Source: Methanolinea sp. UBA275
GTDB lineage: Archaea; Halobacteriota; Methanomicrobia; Methanomicrobiales; Methanospirillaceae
Length of the DNA stretch: 64,000 nucleotides
Direction: 5' to 3'
Assembly: GCA_002506105.1 (NCBI GenBank)
Contig: DAWU01000003.1
Coordinates: forward strand, 1 to 64,000
Part shown: piece by piece, positions 43,344 to 50,910 of the stretch
Position numbering within the stretch: position 1 is the first letter of the stretch
Layout of the letters: each line of letters starts with the position of its first letter
Translations under genes and position numbers: made by a program
The notes under the pieces: generated by a model
The model's database searches: none
Told to the model about the DNA's origin: nothing
Seen by the model: the letters and a program-made list of their open reading frames with translations, nothing else

Positions 43344-43748
43344 ATGGCAGAGTTCAAAATCGTGCTGTCCGACCAGAAGACAGGAAGGGCATACAAGGTA
43401 GATGTGAGCGGAGGGCCGGCAGGTGCCCTGATAGGCAAAAAGATCGGTGATGAAATGGATGCAGGGTCTCTGGGTCTCTCCGGCTACAGGATACAGATTA
43501 CCGGAGGATCTGACAGGAACGGTACCCCTGCAAAGAGGAACCTTCCCATGTCAGGGAGACGGCGTCTCCTGCTCTCAGGCGGGTTAGGGTTCAAACCTGT
43601 CATGGAGGGACAGCGCAAGCGGAAGGCAATACGAGGGAACGAGATCACTGCTGATTTTGTTCAGATCAACGCGCGAGTCACCACATACGGGGACAAAGCA
43701 CTGGATGAATACTTTGTAAAACCGGCAGCTGAAGAAAACAAGGCATAA
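43344..43748 (+). CDS. rps6e: 30S ribosomal protein S6e
   Basis: A 134-residue archaeal S6e. MAEFKIVLSDQKTGRAYK opens the protein, and the basic stretch GRRRLLLSGGLGF with KRKAIRGNEI is diagnostic. It lacks the phosphorylated C-terminal tail of eukaryotic S6. Its TAA stop abuts the stop of the convergent DUF2240 gene with no base between. infB-S6e adjacency is common in archaea. Confidence 0.95.
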   Translation: MAEFKIVLSDQKTGRAYKVDVSGGPAGALIGKKIGDEMDAGSLGLSGYRIQITGGSDRNGTPAKRNLPMSGRRRLLLSGGLGFKPVMEGQRKRKAIRGNEITADFVQINARVTTYGDKALDEYFVKPAAEENKA

Positions 43749-44213
43749 TCACTCATTTTTCAGAACGTGTTCCCTCAGCGCGGGGAGCAGGTCCTTGAAT
43801 TCCACATCATGCCGTTTGGCCATGATGACGACTGCTGCTTCTGATCGCAGAGTTCCTCCGAATCGTTCCATGACGATCTGATTCTGTTCTGCCACGAGAT
43901 CTGCCCGGGGTTTGCCAGAGTGCTGTGAGATTCTGGATAGGAGATCGTCGACAGGATCAGAGCGTTCAAAAACCGCAGAGCCGGGCCTGTATCCGAGCGG
44001 TATCTCTATCGTGGAGACATCAAAAAGGGGCCGAATCATGTCTCCCTCCATGGTGACAAGTCCTTCCTCCTCAGCCCGGGTGATGAGAATATTCGCCTGG
44101 TCGATATTCATCCAGTGCTGCTTAAATGAGAGAAAATAGACGATCTCGTTCTTTTTCAGAAGATCTTTGCGGGCATGACGGAACGGCGCTGCGATGGTGA
44201 TGGTGAGGCTCAT
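43749..44213 (-). CDS. DUF2240 family protein
   Basis: A 154-residue archaeal protein of unknown function. The N-terminal half (FRHARKDLLKKNEIVYFLSF, split here) with IDQANILITRAEEEGLV looks like a winged helix; EIPLGYRPG (about 71) is a conserved family motif. It converges on S6e with directly adjacent stop codons. Confidence 0.8.
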   Translation of the reverse strand: MSLTITIAAPFRHARKDLLKKNEIVYFLSFKQHWMNIDQANILITRAEEEGLVTMEGDMIRPLFDVSTIEIPLGYRPGSAVFERSDPVDDLLSRISQHSGKPRADLVAEQNQIVMERFGGTLRSEAAVVIMAKRHDVEFKDLLPALREHVLKNE

Positions 44214-44751
44214 CTCTCACTCTCACGATAAGAATGTTCACGCCACCGTATCAATGCTCCCAATTGAGATCCTGGGGTGTATACCCTGGATCCTTCATCG
44301 CCGTTCCACTGTGAGGGAACATCCTCTTTCACACCATACTACCTGCGTGGTACACGAGCCATTTTGGAGGGATCCAGATAAGATCCGGCAAGATGTATGA
44401 AAGATCATTTAAAAAAAAGCATTTCCGATGATATATTCAAAAAATAACGTGTGAATGTCCTGCAATGGTCATATGGCTATTTCATTGAAGATTGCATCCA
44501 TCGTAATCTATATGTTGTTATGGATAGAATAGATTATATGACAAGAGTCGTATCTGCGGGTGTCATCCTCCTACCCCCTGATTGTTTCATAGATACGACT
44601 TTTGAACCGCCACTTTTTCAAGAAATTTCAGGTGGAGATCATGGTGTTGTTCGTCCCTTTATAACACCGCGAGTATGAACGTTCGAATATTCAATTAAAA
44701 TGGAGAATCGAACACGGACTTTGGGCCCGCTCCCAATAAGAAAAAAGATAT
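44214..44751. other. 538-bp AT-rich intergenic region
   Basis: No convincing protein gene. From 44400 to 44700 the sequence is clearly more AT-rich than its surroundings and has TATA-like stretches near 44505-44545. It contains a long hairpin at 44546-44600 and T-runs after it, which suggests a small RNA gene. The right edge holds the 3' flank of the S8e gene. Confidence 0.6.
44546..44600 (+). ncRNA. Candidate small RNA hairpin
   Basis: AGTCGTATCT (44546-44555) and AGATACGACT (44591-44600) pair perfectly over a 35-base pyrimidine-rich loop; ACTTTT follows directly. An AT-rich promoter-like stretch precedes it. No known RNA family was recognised and strand is uncertain, because the stem is symmetric. 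Confidence 0.35.
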
Positions 44752-45129
44752 CTATTCGATCAAAATTGCATTAATGGAGCCTTCCTGGCCAGGTCGGCTG
44801 AGAATGCGTGCTTTTCCCAGTTCAGTCCTGATAACTGCACCCTTTGTAAGGAGGTTCCGTCTCACGTAGTTAGGATTGGCACCATTTGCCTCTACGGTCT
44901 CAATTTTGACCTTGCGGACACTTCCGGACCGGGGATCTGAAACATTTGCATATTCCCCTCTCATGGTGCGGACTTTCTGTTTCCCACCGGTGGTCCGTAC
45001 GATCGATCTCCTTTCCTGACCGATGTGGCTGTCGGTCGGTGCAGATCCTATCTCGGATCGCCGCTTGACCAGAGTAAGCCTGTATCGGCCTCCTGTTGGC
45101 TGCCTTACTGATCTTCCTTGCCAGAGCAT
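44752..45129 (-). CDS. rps8e: 30S ribosomal protein S8e
   Basis: A 125-residue basic protein starting MLWQGRSVRQPTGGRYR, the archaeal S8e signature, with TTGGKQKVRTMRGEYANV in the middle and NYVRRNLLTKGAVI near residue 87. Full length. The leader contains a perfect hairpin (45170-45186), and TAAATATTAAAG further upstream on the minus strand is the probable TATA box. Confidence 0.96.
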   Translation of the reverse strand: MLWQGRSVRQPTGGRYRLTLVKRRSEIGSAPTDSHIGQERRSIVRTTGGKQKVRTMRGEYANVSDPRSGSVRKVKIETVEANGANPNYVRRNLLTKGAVIRTELGKARILSRPGQEGSINAILIE

Positions 45130-45169
45130 GTGTTTTTCCCCTTCCTGTATTCGTAGTGCATTCTTTTCA

Positions 45170-45186
45170 GCAGGGATAGTCCCTGC
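45170..45186 (-). promoter_or_regulatory. Leader hairpin of S8e gene
   Basis: GCAGGGA, loop TAG and TCCCTGC form a perfect seven-base-pair stem in the predicted 5' leader of the S8e transcript, about 40 bases before the start codon. It might be a binding site for autogenous control, as with other ribosomal proteins. Confidence 0.35.
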
Positions 45187-45231
45187 CGGAGTTCTTTAAT
45201 ATTTACCCGTTCACCTATTAAATCTCACCCA

Positions 45232-45879
45232 TTATTCCAGGAGGGCGTCGAGAAAAGACTCGATCCCTTCGCCTGTCTTCAGATTCGTCCGGAAGACGCC
45301 CATGCCAGGGTGATAACGGTGCATATCGCGCTCCATCCGGTCAAGATCTGCCCCCACGAAGGATGCAAGATCGATCTTGTTGATGATCCCAATATCACAA
45401 TCCCGGAACATCATCGGGTGCTTGTTCACCACATCATCACCCTCTGTAGCGCTGACAATGACGACCCGTTTCTCCGCGCCAAGAAGAAAATCGGTCGGGC
45501 AGACCATGTTCCCGACGTTCTCTATGAAGAGGAGATCGATGGTGTCGAGGTCGAGTCCTTCAAGGGAGTGTTCAACCAAGTGTGCATCGAGGTGGCACTC
45601 CTTCCCCGTGTTGGCATTCACCGCGGGAATGCCCAGTGCCTGAATCCTCCGGTAATCGTCATCACCAAACACATCACCCGCAATGGCTCCTGCACGGAGT
45701 CCCCGCATTTTTAGGAGAGGTGCCACCCTCTCGATAAGGGCAGTCTTTCCTGATCCGATGGCGCCAAGGAGATCAAAAGCCCGGACGCCATGGGCTTTGA
45801 GATGGCGGGCATTCGATTCAGCGATCCGTCGATTGACGTCGTATATATCCTTCTCTATCCTGACGTCGATATGATGCAT
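45232..45879 (-). CDS. hypB: Hydrogenase nickel-incorporation GTPase HypB
   Basis: A 215-residue GTPase that supplies nickel to [NiFe] hydrogenases together with HypA. P-loop is GAIGSGKTAL (about 40), the metal site is GKECHLDAH (about 92-100) and base recognition is NKIDL (about 167). It lacks the His-rich N-terminus of some bacterial forms. ATG 45879 lies about 25 bases from CCTATAAAC, so the message is probably leaderless. It would serve the Eha hydrogenase in this window. hypA is not adjacent. Confidence 0.94.
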   Translation of the reverse strand: MHHIDVRIEKDIYDVNRRIAESNARHLKAHGVRAFDLLGAIGSGKTALIERVAPLLKMRGLRAGAIAGDVFGDDDYRRIQALGIPAVNANTGKECHLDAHLVEHSLEGLDLDTIDLLFIENVGNMVCPTDFLLGAEKRVVIVSATEGDDVVNKHPMMFRDCDIGIINKIDLASFVGADLDRMERDMHRYHPGMGVFRTNLKTGEGIESFLDALLE

Positions 45880-45935
45880 GAAGACATGGTTGGATGCTGG
45901 AGAGTTTATAGGTTCACCATCATACAATAATAGGA

Positions 45936-46208
45936 ATGAAAGGTGAGCGCATACTGTATCCCTGTTACTTCAATGCTGCGCTGAAGAGGAATGAAGGCAG
46001 GAGAGTTGCCATCTCGAGTGCGGTCCGGGACCCCACCATCGCGGACCTTGAAAGGGCAGTGAAGAGAACGGGGCTTCGTTTCCGCATTGAACAGAAACAC
46101 TATCCCTCCAGGTGGTGGGTCAAGGAGGGAAGAATCCTTGTTGAATGGACCGAGAGCAAGGAGAAGCTCGTGAAGAAGGTTGCTACACATTTTGCGACAG
46201 GGAAGTGA
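45936..46208 (+). CDS. srp19: Signal recognition particle protein SRP19
   Basis: A 90-residue RNA-binding protein that helps assemble the archaeal SRP. YPCYFNAALKRNEGRRV (about 8-24) and KHYPSRWWVKEGRILVEW (about 54-71) are the family signatures. It is divergent from hypB and shares TGATG with the following PHP gene. Confidence 0.92.
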   Translation: MKGERILYPCYFNAALKRNEGRRVAISSAVRDPTIADLERAVKRTGLRFRIEQKHYPSRWWVKEGRILVEWTESKEKLVKKVATHFATGK

Positions 46209-46864
46209 TGGCTTTGTATGACCTCCATACCCACACCACCATGACCGACGGGGAGATGCTTCCCATCGAGCTCATCAGGAGAATGTCCGTCCTTGGTTAT
46301 TCAACGGTTGCCATCACGGATCATGCAGATGCCACAAACCTCCACGAATTGATCACCGCGCTCAAGAGACTCGTCTCCTCTGCCAGGGAATACGGAGTGA
46401 CCCTCCTCCCGGGCGTGGAACTTACTCATGTTCCTCCCGGTCAGATTCCCGGACTTGCAGATGAGGCGAAAAAGCACGGGGCGATAATTGTCGTTGTCCA
46501 TGGGGAAACACCGATGGAGCCCGTGGCTCCCGGGACCAATCAAGCCGCATGCAGCTGCAGCAATGTTGATGTGCTGGCTCACCCAGGCCTTATCTCCCTT
46601 GAGGATGCATGCATGGCTTCCGACAATGGGGTGGCACTTGAAATTACCTCGCGTGGCGGGCACAACAGGACCAACGGTCATGTGGTCAGAACCGCGCTTG
46701 CATCAGGATCCCAGATTGTCATCGACTCGGACTCACACGGTCCAGGAGACCTCCTGGACATGCGCGCAAAAAAGCTGGTGGGACTGGGTGCAGGGCTCAA
46801 TGAGGAGCAATGCAGCCGTATTATGTCTTTAAATATCCAGGAATGGCTTTTACGGCGAAAATAA
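46208..46864 (+). CDS. PHP-domain metal phosphoesterase
   Basis: A 218-residue PHP-family protein. Metal-binding histidines appear in DLHTHTTMTDG (residues 5-15), AITDHAD (about 37), PGVELTH (about 67), VVVHGE (about 95), LAHPG (about 120) and DSDSHGP (about 182). The family includes histidinol phosphatase and other phosphoesterases; the substrate here is not clear. ATG overlaps the srp19 stop, so the pair is coupled. Confidence 0.88.
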   Translation: MALYDLHTHTTMTDGEMLPIELIRRMSVLGYSTVAITDHADATNLHELITALKRLVSSAREYGVTLLPGVELTHVPPGQIPGLADEAKKHGAIIVVVHGETPMEPVAPGTNQAACSCSNVDVLAHPGLISLEDACMASDNGVALEITSRGGHNRTNGHVVRTALASGSQIVIDSDSHGPGDLLDMRAKKLVGLGAGLNEEQCSRIMSLNIQEWLLRRK

Positions 46865-46969
46865 TATTTATATCTTCACAATAAGTTTAAATACAATTGT
46901 TTTCTATATATATAGATTACTAACTTCTTCAGTCTGTTCCCACAGGCAGAAGAACAAGAGGTTTTTCGT

Positions 46970-47194
46970 GTGAAATCCATTGGTCTCGCGGTTCATGCTC
47001 TAGGGTCCCGCATCCTTGTGGTGCAATGTGATGCGGCACAGCTCCCAAGGCTCTACTGCGATGTCGTGGACAGGCGATTAAAGCCGGTCGGCAAGGTCGT
47101 GGATGTATTCGGGAATGTATCCCGACCAAAGGCCGCTGTTCTCTGCAAGGGGCCATGCGCAGTGCAGGCTGGGGAGAGGTTATTCATCAGATAA
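46970..47194 (+). CDS. gar1: H/ACA RNP protein Gar1
   Basis: A 74-residue protein forming the Gar1 six-stranded barrel, a subunit of the H/ACA guide-RNA pseudouridylation complex. VHALGSRILVVQC, KPVGKVVDVFGNVSRPKAAV are the typical stretches (the second contains the conserved G-x-V-x-x-V-F-G). The GTG start at 46970 follows AGAGG. Three TATA-like tracts lie at 46862-46917. gar1-tfb order is conserved in many archaea. Confidence 0.92.
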   Translation: MKSIGLAVHALGSRILVVQCDAAQLPRLYCDVVDRRLKPVGKVVDVFGNVSRPKAAVLCKGPCAVQAGERLFIR

Positions 47195-47203
47195 AAAGGT
47201 GTG

Positions 47204-48220
47204 ATGAGCGTGCAGGAAGTCGAGAAACTTAAAATACTCCAGACGGAGCGGGAAGCCTTAAGGAACAGGCTGAAAGAGCGGGTGAAAGAGCACGAAAAGA
47301 AAGCAGAGGATCATACCGAGACGGTATGTCCGGAGTGCGGAAGCCGCCAGCTCGTGCATGATTATGAACGTGCCGAGCTCGTATGCCAGAACTGTGGTCT
47401 GGTCATAGACGACGACTTCATTGACCGCGGGCCTGAATGGCGTGCATTCGATCACGACCAGCGCATGAAGAGATCACGTGTCGGGGCTCCGATGACCTTC
47501 ACCATCCATGACAAGGGGCTCTCGACCATGATCGACTGGAGAAACCGTGATTCATACGGGAGGGCAATCTCCAGCAAGAACCGCGCCCAGCTGTACCGGT
47601 TGAGAAAATGGCAGCGTCGTATCAGGGTGAGCAATGCAACAGAGCGAAACCTTGCATTCGCACTCTCTGAGCTTGACAGGATGGCATCCGCCCTGGGTCT
47701 GCCAAGGAACGTCAGGGAGACGGCGGCAGTGGTGTATCGTGATGCGGTTGACAAGAACCTCATCCGAGGCCGCAGTATCGAGGGTGTTGCAGCTGCCGCT
47801 CTCTATGCAGCCTGCCGGCAGTGCAGTGTCCCCAGGACTCTCGATGAGATTGCCGAGGTTTCACGTGTATCGCGGAAGGAGATCGGAAGGACGTACCGTT
47901 TCATCTCAAGAGAGCTCGGACTCAAACTCCTCCCGACATCACCAATCGATTATGTGCCACGGTTCTGCTCGGGGCTGAACCTCAAGGGAGAGGTCCAGAG
48001 CAGGGCGGTTGAGATACTCAGGCAGGCAGGGGAGCGGGAACTCACAAGCGGGCGTGGACCTACCGGTGTGGCCGCTGCGGCAATCTACATCTCATCCATT
48101 CTTGGTGGCGAGCGGAGGACCCAGCGCGAGGTTGCTGAAGTGGCCGGTGTGACCGAGGTTACCATCAGGAATCGCTACAAGGAACTCGCAGAGAAACTCG
48201 ACATCGAGATCATTCTCTGA
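47204..48220 (+). CDS. tfb: Transcription initiation factor TFB
   Basis: A 338-residue TFIIB homologue that bridges TBP-DNA and RNA polymerase. An N-terminal coil with many charged residues (1-38) precedes the zinc ribbon CPECGSRQL...CQNCGLVI (about 42-65), the B-reader region (RGPEWRAFD, RSRVGAPMT) and two cyclin repeats. The final helix-turn-helix (TEVTIRNRYKELAEKL) contacts the BRE. Starts at ATG 47204; GTG 47201 is one codon earlier. Confidence 0.96.
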   Translation: MSVQEVEKLKILQTEREALRNRLKERVKEHEKKAEDHTETVCPECGSRQLVHDYERAELVCQNCGLVIDDDFIDRGPEWRAFDHDQRMKRSRVGAPMTFTIHDKGLSTMIDWRNRDSYGRAISSKNRAQLYRLRKWQRRIRVSNATERNLAFALSELDRMASALGLPRNVRETAAVVYRDAVDKNLIRGRSIEGVAAAALYAACRQCSVPRTLDEIAEVSRVSRKEIGRTYRFISRELGLKLLPTSPIDYVPRFCSGLNLKGEVQSRAVEILRQAGERELTSGRGPTGVAAAAIYISSILGGERRTQREVAEVAGVTEVTIRNRYKELAEKLDIEIIL

Positions 48221-48304
48221 TACTTTTTTCCCCGATTATTGCAGAGTGGATGGAAATTTCCATTCATCGCTGATGAATTTAGAGCGTTTATTTTCGAAAA
48301 GAAA

Positions 48305-48590
48305 GATGGACTCGACGGGATTCGAACCCGTGGCCTTCATTTTTTCAGACCGGGGGGAATCCCCCCTCGACCCCATCGTGCCCTCCGGGCACGTATGACA
48401 TCAGAAAAACATGGAAAAATGCAGAAGAAAGAATGAAACAGGAGAGAGATGGACTCGACGGGATTCGAACCCGTGGCCTTCATTTTTTCAGACCGAGGGG
48501 AATCCCCCCTCGACCCCATCGTGCCCTCCGGGCACGTATGACATCAGAAAAACATGGAAAAATGCAGAAGAAAGAATCAATCAGAAGAGA
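48305..48590 (-). repeat. Two 143-bp tandem units containing the 3' part of tRNA-Ala
   Basis: Units 48305-48447 and 48448-48590 match at 139 of 143 positions. Each ends (minus strand) with the last 33 bases of the adjoining tRNA-Ala (T-arm plus 3' acceptor strand) plus two flanking bases; the intact gene at 48593-48664 supplies the third copy, again exactly 143 bp away. Each unit also has a hairpin GTGCCCGGAGGGCAC, a G/C-rich palindrome and T-runs. Origin could be repeated recombination at the tRNA 3' end or local duplication. Confidence 0.9.
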
Positions 48591-48592
48591 GA

Positions 48593-48664
48593 TGGACTCG
48601 ACGGGATTCGAACCCGTGGCCTTCACGTTGCAAACGTGACGATCTACCCCTGATCTACGAGCCC
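48593..48664 (-). tRNA. tRNA-Ala (UGC)
   Basis: A complete 72-nt cloverleaf with acceptor GGGCTCG/CGAGTCC (one G-U pair), anticodon loop TTTGCAA (anticodon TGC), T-arm ACGGGTTCGAATCCCGT and discriminator A. Its 3' 33 bases recur twice downstream in the 143-bp repeats. Confidence 0.95.
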
Positions 48665-48753
48665 GCACAGAGCGTTGAAAGATATGCCTTATTCTGTTCT
48701 TCTCCTGGATACATATGTTTTGCTGAATGAGCATCCTTCCAGGGGATGAACCA

Positions 48754-48825
48754 TGGACTTGGCGGGATTCGAACCCGCGGCCTTTACGTTGCGAACGTAA
48801 CGATCTACCCCTGATCTACAAGCCC
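48754..48825 (-). tRNA. tRNA-Ala (CGC)
   Basis: A 72-nt cloverleaf with acceptor GGGCTTG/CAAGTCC, anticodon loop TTCGCAA (anticodon CGC) and T-arm GCGGGTTCGAATCCCGC. It is closely related in sequence to the neighbouring tRNA-Ala (UGC), so the two probably arose by duplication. Confidence 0.94.
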
Positions 48826-48939
48826 GATTGCGGTAGTAATGTTCTCTGCGGTTGGATTATAGTTGTTGTGTTGGTGTGTTAAAAGGGTAATAGCCCCTCT
48901 GAAGCAGTGATTTCGGGCCTGAATGGAAAAAGCGTAGAA

Positions 48940-49278
48940 TCAATCGATCCAGTCAAGGAGTTTCTTTCCAGGATCGGAAGGCCTGGTCTTTTTTATACTG
49001 GGTGGACTATCTTTCTTACTTCCTCCCTCTGCAAGGTCAGCATGCTGCCCCAGATCTGCATAATCAGGGAGGATGTCCGGATCGCGACGGAAAGGTATCT
49101 CATCCGCCAGGATGATCGGCTTGGATGGCACCTGTGTTGGGGGGGTGATGAGGAAGTCCGGTGAATCGCCGGGCATCTCCCGCGGAGACTGGCGTGAGAG
49201 CAAATAATCAACAAAATCCTCGATCTCACGCTGACGTTCGGGTGGCAACCTTGAGATCTTCTCGGCAATTCCTTCCAT
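48940..49278 (-). CDS. DUF2281-like small protein
   Basis: A 112-residue protein whose first 35 residues (IAEKISRLPPERQREIEDFV, then DYLLSRQ) match the DUF2281 pattern, a short helical module often found beside toxin-antitoxin genes. The remaining 75 residues are Pro/Asp-rich and probably unstructured, ending KKLLDWID. There is no toxin partner on either side. Confidence 0.65.
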   Translation of the reverse strand: MEGIAEKISRLPPERQREIEDFVDYLLSRQSPREMPGDSPDFLITPPTQVPSKPIILADEIPFRRDPDILPDYADLGQHADLAEGGSKKDSPPSIKKTRPSDPGKKLLDWID

Positions 49279-49370
49279 TCTTGAAACGCCCTGCCCTGGT
49301 ATTTCTATGATCTCCCTTGTTTTATTCCCTTTGTTTCCCTGGTCAGATTGGGAACGAGGCGCAATGCGAA

Positions 49371-49904
49371 TTACCTGCCCGAAAGGATCAGCACGCGGCA
49401 GCTGTGCTCCACGATCGAGGTTATGATGAACGCCTCTTCCAGGGTTTTTCCTCCTGCGAAGGTCCCGTGTCCCCTGACAATGGCAGCCCTGTGACCACAA
49501 AGTGCGGACGCAACATTCTGTGCCATCTCCATGCTTCCCGGGGCGCCCGTAACCACCGGTATCACAGGAGAGAACATCTCTCCCTCGCTATCGAGAGGGA
49601 TTATCCGATCCCGCGTGAGTGAAAGTGCGACAGCATGGGGCGGGTGGGCATGCACTACAGCCTGGTGCGGCGTGATCCGGTAGACCTCCCTATGCACGCG
49701 ATATTCACTTGATGCGTTCAGGGGGGCATCCCCTTCTATCGGAAGAAAAACCGTCTCCCCCGGGGAGTCCAGAAATGATCCGGTCCGGGTTATGGTGAAT
49801 CCATCCTTCTCACGAACGCTCATATTCCCAAAATTTGCACCCACGAGACCCTCTCCAATGAGCCTCTTTCCAACGTTCTGGAACTCTTCCATAATGGTGG
49901 TCAT
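49371..49904 (-). CDS. Class II aldolase/adducin family protein
   Basis: A 177-residue zinc aldolase-like protein of the fuculose-phosphate aldolase family. Zinc ligands are HAHPPHA (about 83-89) and RGHGTFAGG (about 143). GANFGNMSVRE near residue 22 is the substrate-phosphate loop. In methanogens such enzymes can make lactaldehyde for the F420 side chain; the link with npdG immediately upstream is suggestive but not proof. ATG 49904 lies 25 bases after the npdG stop. Confidence 0.85.
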   Translation of the reverse strand: MTTIMEEFQNVGKRLIGEGLVGANFGNMSVREKDGFTITRTGSFLDSPGETVFLPIEGDAPLNASSEYRVHREVYRITPHQAVVHAHPPHAVALSLTRDRIIPLDSEGEMFSPVIPVVTGAPGSMEMAQNVASALCGHRAAIVRGHGTFAGGKTLEEAFIITSIVEHSCRVLILSGR

Positions 49905-49929
49905 GGAATTAGGGGAAAAAGAGAGGAGA

Positions 49930-50580
49930 TTATTTGAACTGGACCCCGACATCGCGCATCTTGTTGAACCGGGCGATGTTCAGCAGCAGGGGGGTTAAGC
50001 ACTCCACCATGTTGGAGGCAGCAAGCGGCCCGGCATTGTATGCCCTGACACGGGAAACGCTGTTGATCAGCTCCATCACGACGGCCTTTGCCTCCTGGTC
50101 ATCGCCGCAGACAGGGATTGCGAGGTCGAGTTCCTCGTCGAGTGCCCTCCACTTGTTGGCAGCAACCGTGTTGAACGCGGTGCAGAGGCGGGCATCGGCG
50201 GGAAGGAGCCGCTTTATCATCATGGCTGCTGATCCCTCGGGAGGAGGAACGAATACGAAATAATCGCGTTTCTCCATGGGATTCACAGGTGACACTACTA
50301 TCTTCTTTGAGAAGCCGGTGAGGGTGGCGAGCGTGGGTTCAACATGCCTGAAGGGGATTGCAAGGATGATCACGTCTGACCTGTCAATCGCTTCCTGGTT
50401 GGTGTGACCCAGGCAGCTGCAGGGAAGGCCCCGCGTTTTCAGCAGGTCAAGACAGCACACACTGCTCTCGATCGCTTTTTCCTTCTCCCTTGAACCGATA
50501 ATCACGTCATGATGGGAGGAGAGGCGCATGGCAATACCCTCGCCGATATCCCCGGTTCCACCTACAATGCCGACCTTCAC
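49930..50580 (-). CDS. npdG: F420H2:NADP+ oxidoreductase
   Basis: A 216-residue Rossmann enzyme exchanging hydride between coenzyme F420 and NADP. MKVGIVGGTGDIGEGIAMR is the N-terminal NADP-binding motif, followed by IIGSREKEKA (2'-phosphate recognition), ILAIPFRHV and VSPVNPM. It provides NADPH for biosynthesis in methanogens. The start is a GTG at 50580 directly after the thioredoxin TAA stop. Confidence 0.93.
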   Translation of the reverse strand: MKVGIVGGTGDIGEGIAMRLSSHHDVIIGSREKEKAIESSVCCLDLLKTRGLPCSCLGHTNQEAIDRSDVIILAIPFRHVEPTLATLTGFSKKIVVSPVNPMEKRDYFVFVPPPEGSAAMMIKRLLPADARLCTAFNTVAANKWRALDEELDLAIPVCGDDQEAKAVVMELINSVSRVRAYNAGPLAASNMVECLTPLLLNIARFNKMRDVGVQFK

Positions 50581-50853
50581 TTATTCCACCAGCGGGATCA
50601 ACAGGGATTCGAGTGTCTCGGCACTGGTGACCCCTTCAAGGCTCCGGATCACTTTTCCGTCTTTCTCGATGATGAGGGTTGGCACCACCCGGATACCGTA
50701 TTTATTCGCCATTTCCATGTGCTCATCAACATCGATCTTTTTGATCTCAACCTTGTCACCCATCGTCTTTTTAAGATCTTCGAGAATGGGTCCCTGCCGT
50801 CTGCACGGCCCGCACCAATCTGCAAAAAAGTCAAGTAAAACCGGTCGGCTCAT
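50581..50853 (-). CDS. Thioredoxin-like protein
   Basis: A 90-residue minimal thioredoxin with active site ADWCGPCRRQ (residues 11-20) and the cis-proline loop VVPTLIIEKDGKV (about 57). The partner reductase is not encoded nearby; npdG, which forms NADPH, directly follows. The preferred start is ATG 50853; the longer frame adds four residues. Confidence 0.92.
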   Translation of the reverse strand: MSRPVLLDFFADWCGPCRRQGPILEDLKKTMGDKVEIKKIDVDEHMEMANKYGIRVVPTLIIEKDGKVIRSLEGVTSAETLESLLIPLVE

Positions 50854-50910
50854 GTAACACTCCAAGGTTCTAAGTGGAAGAAAAAGGGTGATAAAGTTTT
50901 TTATGGGGGG

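Noticed and set aside
44451..44678. A 75-codon GTG-started ORF in the AT-rich intergenic region
   Set aside because: No ribosome site, atypical codon use, no domain, and it runs through the strong hairpin; a small RNA or spacer is more likely.
48411..48653. Overlapping ORFs across the 143-bp repeats and tRNA-Ala
   Set aside because: They translate tRNA sequence and hairpins repeated in tandem; the peptides (for example DGLDGIRTRGLH) are the well-known false translations of tRNA T-arms.
48305..48664. CRISPR array
   Set aside because: There are only two and a part units, the spacers are almost identical, and no cas genes are near.
48940..49278. Antitoxin of a toxin-antitoxin pair
   Set aside because: DUF2281-like proteins are often so placed, but the neighbours are a tRNA and an aldolase and no toxin-sized ORF is present.
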